A stretch of 64,000 nt of DNA. It comes from Notospermus geniculatus (lineage: Eukaryota; Nemertea; Pilidiophora; Heteronemertea; Lineidae). The notes beneath the pieces are model-generated. The model saw only the letters and a list, made by a program, of their open reading frames with translations, made no database searches and was not told the origin of the DNA. The position numbers and the translations under genes are program-made. Below are positions 59,001 to 64,000 of this stretch, piece after piece. The stretch is from NCBI GenBank assembly GCA_002633025.1, contig NMRB01000560.1, positions 69,876 through 133,875 on the forward strand, read 5' to 3'. The first letter of the stretch is position 1; every line of letters starts with the position of its first letter.

Positions 59001-61810
59001 TGGCGCTTTTTATTGACTACACCGAGTAAAAAGTGTGAATACGGCGGCAACTTTTGAACAGTTTTTACTCAAATGTTGTGTCTATAAAGATCAGTGTTCC
59101 TCCAAATTGGACCGGTGGCGACCTCATTAGATGGAGGGGTCGCCTTGGTGTTAATCCACGTAATTATTATGCAAATGAGGAGGATTTTTTCTTGGCTTTT
59201 TTGCGGGATGTGACTCAGTTCGGAGGCTAACAGTGCCTTCACTCAGCCCATCCGCCTCGCTCCTGTGTGGGCTTTGGGAGGGTGGGAGCTGTAGTTACGT
59301 GGAGCCAATCTTGGAACTCGGAGAAAATACGTTGTGGTACACGATTCGGTCCAATTTTGATGGTGAACAACATTATGTTCTTGACAATTTTTCTCCAACG
59401 GAGTCAAATCTATCCCAAGTCGTAAGACACCCGCCCCTGCCTGGGCGCATTATAAGAGACCAGGACAGGAGCAGTAGGCCAGTGTTTACGCGATTGCTGA
59501 TGGTAATATTGTCGCAGTCGGACATTGATACGGCTGCTCGGACCTTAGGCGACAGAAAAAAAACCACCCGAAACGAGGATTTATCTCCCAAGGAACTCTG
59601 AGATCGCGACCGGTCAAAACTCGGCACCGCAACACTTTCTTCGTCTGTTCCGTCCACAACATATAGACGCCTTCTGATTCGCCTTGCACCATCTTGCCCG
59701 GGGGCGTCTCGCTAGAAGTCAAAAGCATATTTTGTGTTTGATACCTTTTCGAAACTAATGTACCAAATCATGCGATTAATTAAAATCTAAAAATGATTTT
59801 ACGTGCGCAGTGCCTTGTGGGTGGGAAGGACAACGTTAGTATGGCCGCTATTTCGCGCTAAGCGGAACCATCCCGTTATAGCGAATAGGCGTTTGGGGTT
59901 TGCCAAGTGCTCAGACCCCGACAGGCGGAGCCAAAAGGTATCTAACCGCGCAGATATGGAGCGATGTAGCCACAAAAAACAGCCATGCGGACAAATCGGA
60001 TGGATCGAAATTTGATTGAGCGATAGTTCAATACAAAACGGGGCCTTGTGCGCTATTACGCACAAAAGACTATTCTCTTTTCACAGCGACCGACCAGTGG
60101 AGATTTCGTGGTATTGATCGAAGACAAATGAGATGTTGATAATGCACGACCATTATTGTAAACCAGTGTCAAAACAAATGCAATATGATATGAGGTACAT
60201 GTCATATTTCTTTTATTTGACCCAACATGACTAATGAGACCAGAGGTCACGACACATGACTCTGTTTACCATTTCGGTCCCTATTGGTCCAGGCACCTTG
60301 GCTGTCCACCTGCGGCCCAGAGAGCCAATGAGACGGAACTGTGGCTACTCAGTTTTCTGAATCATTGTCGATTAGACAAATTATAATAATCGTAAATGTT
60401 CATGCAACTGAAGCAAAACGGCAGCAAAATGCGAAGAAAATCGGCGGGTGTGACTGAGTTATCTTTACTAACAGCACTTCAAAACTGGTCTCACCACATC
60501 AAGACTTACCTCAACACGTCTGGCACTTAGAGTCAACGGAATACCCTCTGTGAAATATCAAATATAGTTCCCCTTCGATGAAAGTGTTCTAAAAGCAGGC
60601 GTCAACGCTTTTCCTTTACAAACGCGCCAAACTCTGTCGGCGATTTAGATCCACCCAGCTACCCGTCCATGGACATCGGGTGTGTCTGCAATCCACCAAA
60701 AACGGCAGATTGGACGCTAAGTTCTCACATCAAAGAATAAATACTTGTGTCTTAATCCTAAATGAAACAAACACGGAGTCCGCGACTTCGTCCCAAAACA
60801 GGAGCAGACGTCAGACGCTGTTTCCTCTTGTCCCCTGTCGCCACAATCTCGTTCACCGTATCACCCTTTGCCACGTGAATGATGAAATTTGGACGAATGA
60901 CAAGGGTGCATGATATAACCATGTACCAATGAATGATGAATTCTCAAAAAAATGAATAACACAGTGCTTTCAATGGGTCATTCAGATACAATTAGCGGCC
61001 CGCGGCCGAGGAGCCGGTTGCGCGAAACTGACTCCCTGGCCCCGGGGATTATCTTTCTGAGGTCACGGTCGTCCGACGTACTTTCGGTTTTATTCATCAA
61101 TCATTATTTTGATGGAAGGGCATGCTGGTCGTCACCCGGTTTGCACATGATAAGCAATGTCATTCTTTATGAAAAATACGGACAGGAAGACAGACCAAAT
61201 ACCCACAGAGAACCCAACTCTCAATATTCAGGCGATGAAGAGCACTCCTTTCCCACCGGCGGCGGGGCGAAAAATTCTCGACCCGAGTTGGGTCTTCTGG
61301 TCTTAGGCCTGGTCCTTTGATAATTCCCGCAGCTTCAAAGTCATATCTGCTAAATTCAGCACGTTTGAAACTGTCCAAATATACCGATCCGCCACGAGGG
61401 CGTTTGACATTCGAGGCGCCGGATTTGCGGATGATCCACATTTTAGATACAACATTCTGTAAAAGTGCGTATCGAGGGCTGACAGAAGTGCGCGCAGGGG
61501 GTCAGAGGTCACGATGAACATCGTCTGCTCTGCACGTGTTGCATGCATGTCAACTTCGGTCGTTTCAATCGCTGATTTCTCCATTTCCTTTCATCATGGT
61601 TTTTCACAGAAACATCAGTCTTCTTCCATTTATCACGAAGTAATTGTAAAGTAGCAAATGTGAGGAACAAGTACTGCATGATTGGGTAAATTTGTGCCAA
61701 ATTTTGACTGCCGTCGATGGGAAGATTTTGATTTTTGATCCACTGTCCTGTGACTGACAACTGTCCACAGAAGTGCATCCTGCGTGTGCATCGCCTACGG
61801 TGCTGTGCGG

Positions 61811-61995
61811 TGGCCTACTAGGGCCTAGGCCTCAATGGCGCTAAGGCCTAGGCCTAATGGCTTGCATGTGATTAGGCCTACACATGATGTGAGATCTTCA
61901 AAATCAAATGTAGGCCTATGCTACTTTTGCTCAGCCTGATACCGGTAGGCCTACCGGTAGGCCTGCCCTAGGCCTACCGTGCGTAGGCTAGGCTA
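61811..61995. repeat. Cluster of TAGGCCTA-type palindromes
   Basis: GGCCTA or TAGGCC words recur more than ten times in 185 bp, often as AAGGCCTAGGCCTA or CCGGTAGGCCTACCGG. The words also occur singly through the window (for example near 7673, 25030 and 24952) but nowhere else this densely. It lies about 250 bp upstream of the exon at 62245. Confidence 0.7.
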
Positions 61996-62244
61996 CCCTA
62001 GATAGAGAGTTGTGCAATATGATATCAATATGACAATGACAAGAATGTGAATAATGTCAATAAAATGAACAGTAGAATGATGTCGATTGATGATGTATTA
62101 GGCCCCCGCCTATAGGTTAGGTACCGTCACCGTACATCATCAATCAATCATTCATTGACATTGACAATGACATTTGGGAATTGGCATTTAATTGATTGCA
62201 CAACTTCAGTTGATTCAATTTCTAATTGTTTGTTTATTTTCCAG

Positions 62245-62389
62245 AGAGTGCTGTTTCTTTATCAACACTGTCACTAACAGTAAACACTATTAACAGAACT
62301 GAGAACAGGGTCCACCACTTTTTCCTGGGCAAACAGAATAACTCACCATGAACAAGATTGAGCAGATGCTGTCGAAGCTTCATGCTGAG
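62245..62389 (+). CDS. Start-codon exon of an unidentified gene continuing right
   Basis: The acceptor TTTGTTTATTTTCCAG ends at 62244. The exon carries about 100 bases of 5' UTR, then an ATG at 62348-62350 in a good context (CTCACCATGA) and 14 codons (MNKIEQMLSKLHAE) up to the donor GAG|GTATTT at 62389/62390, phase 0. An in-frame TAA lies two codons before the ATG, which fixes the start. The short peptide looks like the beginning of an alpha-helical or coiled-coil protein, but it is too short to assign a family. The first, non-coding exon and promoter should lie upstream, perhaps in the CpG-richer 59-61.5 kb stretch. Later exons lie right of here or beyond the window. Confidence 0.6.
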
Positions 62390-64000
62390 GTATTTTTACT
62401 TCACATCATATCTTTCTTTTGAAATGGAAAACTTGGCTTAGTTGCCTCTACCAATACCAATAATTACCATTGATTGATTTTATTGAGAATATGTTCCTCA
62501 AGTCCCAGGCTCTAGGGAACTGATCTCGATCTGGAGTTCTGCACCTGAGGTATAAGAGCCTTTAGCCTTTGGCAAGGACAGGGACGGGACAAGTAGGTAT
62601 AAGCTATTACCTGAACACATAACAGCCCCTTTGTAATTCTTCAAAAAACCGCTGTTAAACCTTCAGATTATTACACAGATTCTCAAATTTCCCCTGCCCT
62701 GGGTGTTTTATGACTTCATAATTCTTTTAAGCACTTTTTTATTGTGAAGATTTTTGACAGATTGACAGTTGACTTTTAGAAATGGTCCTGGCTGTCATGG
62801 TGGCCCAGTGTTTTGCATTTTTATCACACTTCTTAAATCTTGAGGTTTACAATGATTAGTATGGTCATACAAAAATGTCACAGAGAATCTTAGGCTGCTC
62901 AGTTCAAGTAGTAAAGAACCTCTGGCCAGAAATATTCCTGAAAGGAAATTGGCACAGAAGGTCAAACTCATTGTTAAGTTAGGAGTCCAGAAGTTGTTAC
63001 TGTCTTACTCTTAGAACACATTTGCATTTATTTTCAGAGATGCCAGATACCTTTTGTTTCTGACAAAAGATGTGAGACTACCAAAAATGGATGAATACAT
63101 CATATTGAGCCTTATCACTGCATAGTGGTTGTAATAATTATTCACACTTCCTATCAGATCATCTTAACTACCTGTATTTCATTCATCAGATAATATCCGA
63201 CCATGACATTATTTTCCACATCTCTTTGTTGAGATACCTGATCCAGTGAATAGGTATTGTGATTCCTGACTTTTTGGTGTGGAAGACTTGGATATATTTG
63301 CATTATAATCATTGGTTCGTTTGAATATGTTTGACATTTTTTTCTGCGCTGAGGTGCACTCCGAAGACACAAATCTGTGTTGTTCTTAGAATCTGTTTCT
63401 CTCCCATGGATCCGTCTATCTTTCCCGAACCCCAGGAATATTATTGGCAGAATTTTCTAATCTAGAGATCTTATTTATAATTATATGCCGTACAACAAGA
63501 TGTCCCTCCTTTTTCCTCTGGTTGCGGACCAAACCTATCCAATCATCTGAAAGTCGGCCACAAGATCCTTGCATTCTTCAAATCATTTGATAAAGATACT
63601 TGACATTTTGTCAATCTTTATAGGTCAGCTTGGCAATCCCAGCCTGTTTGTCCAGTAGTTCGCAAGTGATATGTCACTTCCCTTAGGGAAATATTCTTAA
63701 TTGGTGATAATGGGAGCAAATTTGTGAACATATTTAGGATAATAGGCCCCAAGTATTGCGATATTTAGCAGGATCAAAAGATAAACCAACAACTGGAGCA
63801 ATTTGCATGCATCTGCTGAGACATCTGTTTTTTTCATAAAGACCAAATTTGTTTGAAAATCAAAAGTAAATCAAGGAGCGCATGGACATCAATCATGGTG
63901 GAGTGAATTGGCAGCAAAATGTTCATGAGGTCATTCTTGTTTTCAATTGCGACTTACCTCTGGCATGTTCTGATGATGACATAATTACACCAATAGACGT
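62390..64000 (+). other. Intron of the 62-kb gene
   Basis: AT-rich and without a clear next exon. One acceptor (TTTATTTTCAG ending near 63038) is followed by a 34-base open stretch before a possible donor (GAT|GTGAGA), which could be a tiny exon, but the frame hits a stop soon after if unspliced. I do not call it. Confidence 0.4.

Larger units (their letters stand above)
23645..62244. other. ~39-kb gene-poor intergenic region between divergent genes
   Basis: No open frame here has both a recognisable domain and convincing splice sites. The region separates gcm (- strand) from the + strand gene starting near 62.2 kb, so both genes face away from it. Named repeats and elements inside are listed separately. 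Between them lies unique, AT-rich DNA with occasional CpG-richer patches (about 25.4, 45.7, 53-54 and 57.3-59.7 kb). Cis-regulatory elements are expected but cannot be delimited from one sequence. Confidence 0.6.

Noticed and set aside
61303-61778. Two overlapping - strand frames (93 and 89 codons), one with a hydrophobic stretch
   Set aside because: They are in different frames without a clear intron between them, and no family was recognised. Possibly part of a first-exon region, but unsupported.

Overview
The window is animal genomic DNA: spliced genes with canonical GT-AG borders, introns of several kilobases, tRNA-derived and 5S-derived SINEs, many short inverted-repeat transposons (MITEs), minisatellites, one 129-base assembly gap and a few single Ns. 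Gene content (an invertebrate-type glial cells missing gene, an FIP200 homologue) and the frequent TAGGCCTA and ACATGTA words suggest a marine invertebrate. I cannot tell from this sequence whether it is a deuterostome or a lophotrochozoan.

Three genes are supported. (1) 7404-8054, + strand: the last two coding exons of an RB1CC1/FIP200 homologue (autophagy scaffold), encoding the C-terminal Claw domain, followed by a 3' UTR to a polyadenylation signal near 9343. Nothing in 1-7403 looks like one of its earlier exons. (2) 12630-23091, - strand: a gcm (glial cells missing) transcription factor gene, tail-to-tail with RB1CC1. I can place an N-terminal exon (22948-23091), the exon for the first half of the GCM DNA-binding domain (19616-19865) and a large final exon (12630-13816). 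The exon for the second, zinc-binding half of the GCM domain was not found; an assembly gap at 16796-16924 lies in the intron where it should be. (3) 62245-62389, + strand: a start-codon exon of an unidentified gene that runs off the right end.

Between gcm and the 62-kb gene, which point away from each other, lie about 39 kb with no convincing coding exon. This stretch probably holds regulatory DNA for the two genes and is rich in mobile elements: a 1.2-kb near-perfect foldback element with an intact 8-bp target duplication (38424-39644), a tandem duplication of about 1.1 kb with a homeobox-site/CRE block (29.09-31.30 kb), at least three multi-copy or clearly bounded MITE families, a nested element carrying a SANT-like ORF fragment, a 5S rRNA-derived SINE and several tRNA-derived SINE heads.

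Biologically the window is dominated by the gcm locus. The intron with the gap holds a CRE (TGACGTCA) tandem array, and the upstream desert contains scattered GCM-consensus octamers. No bacterial-type system, CRISPR array or viral genome was seen.
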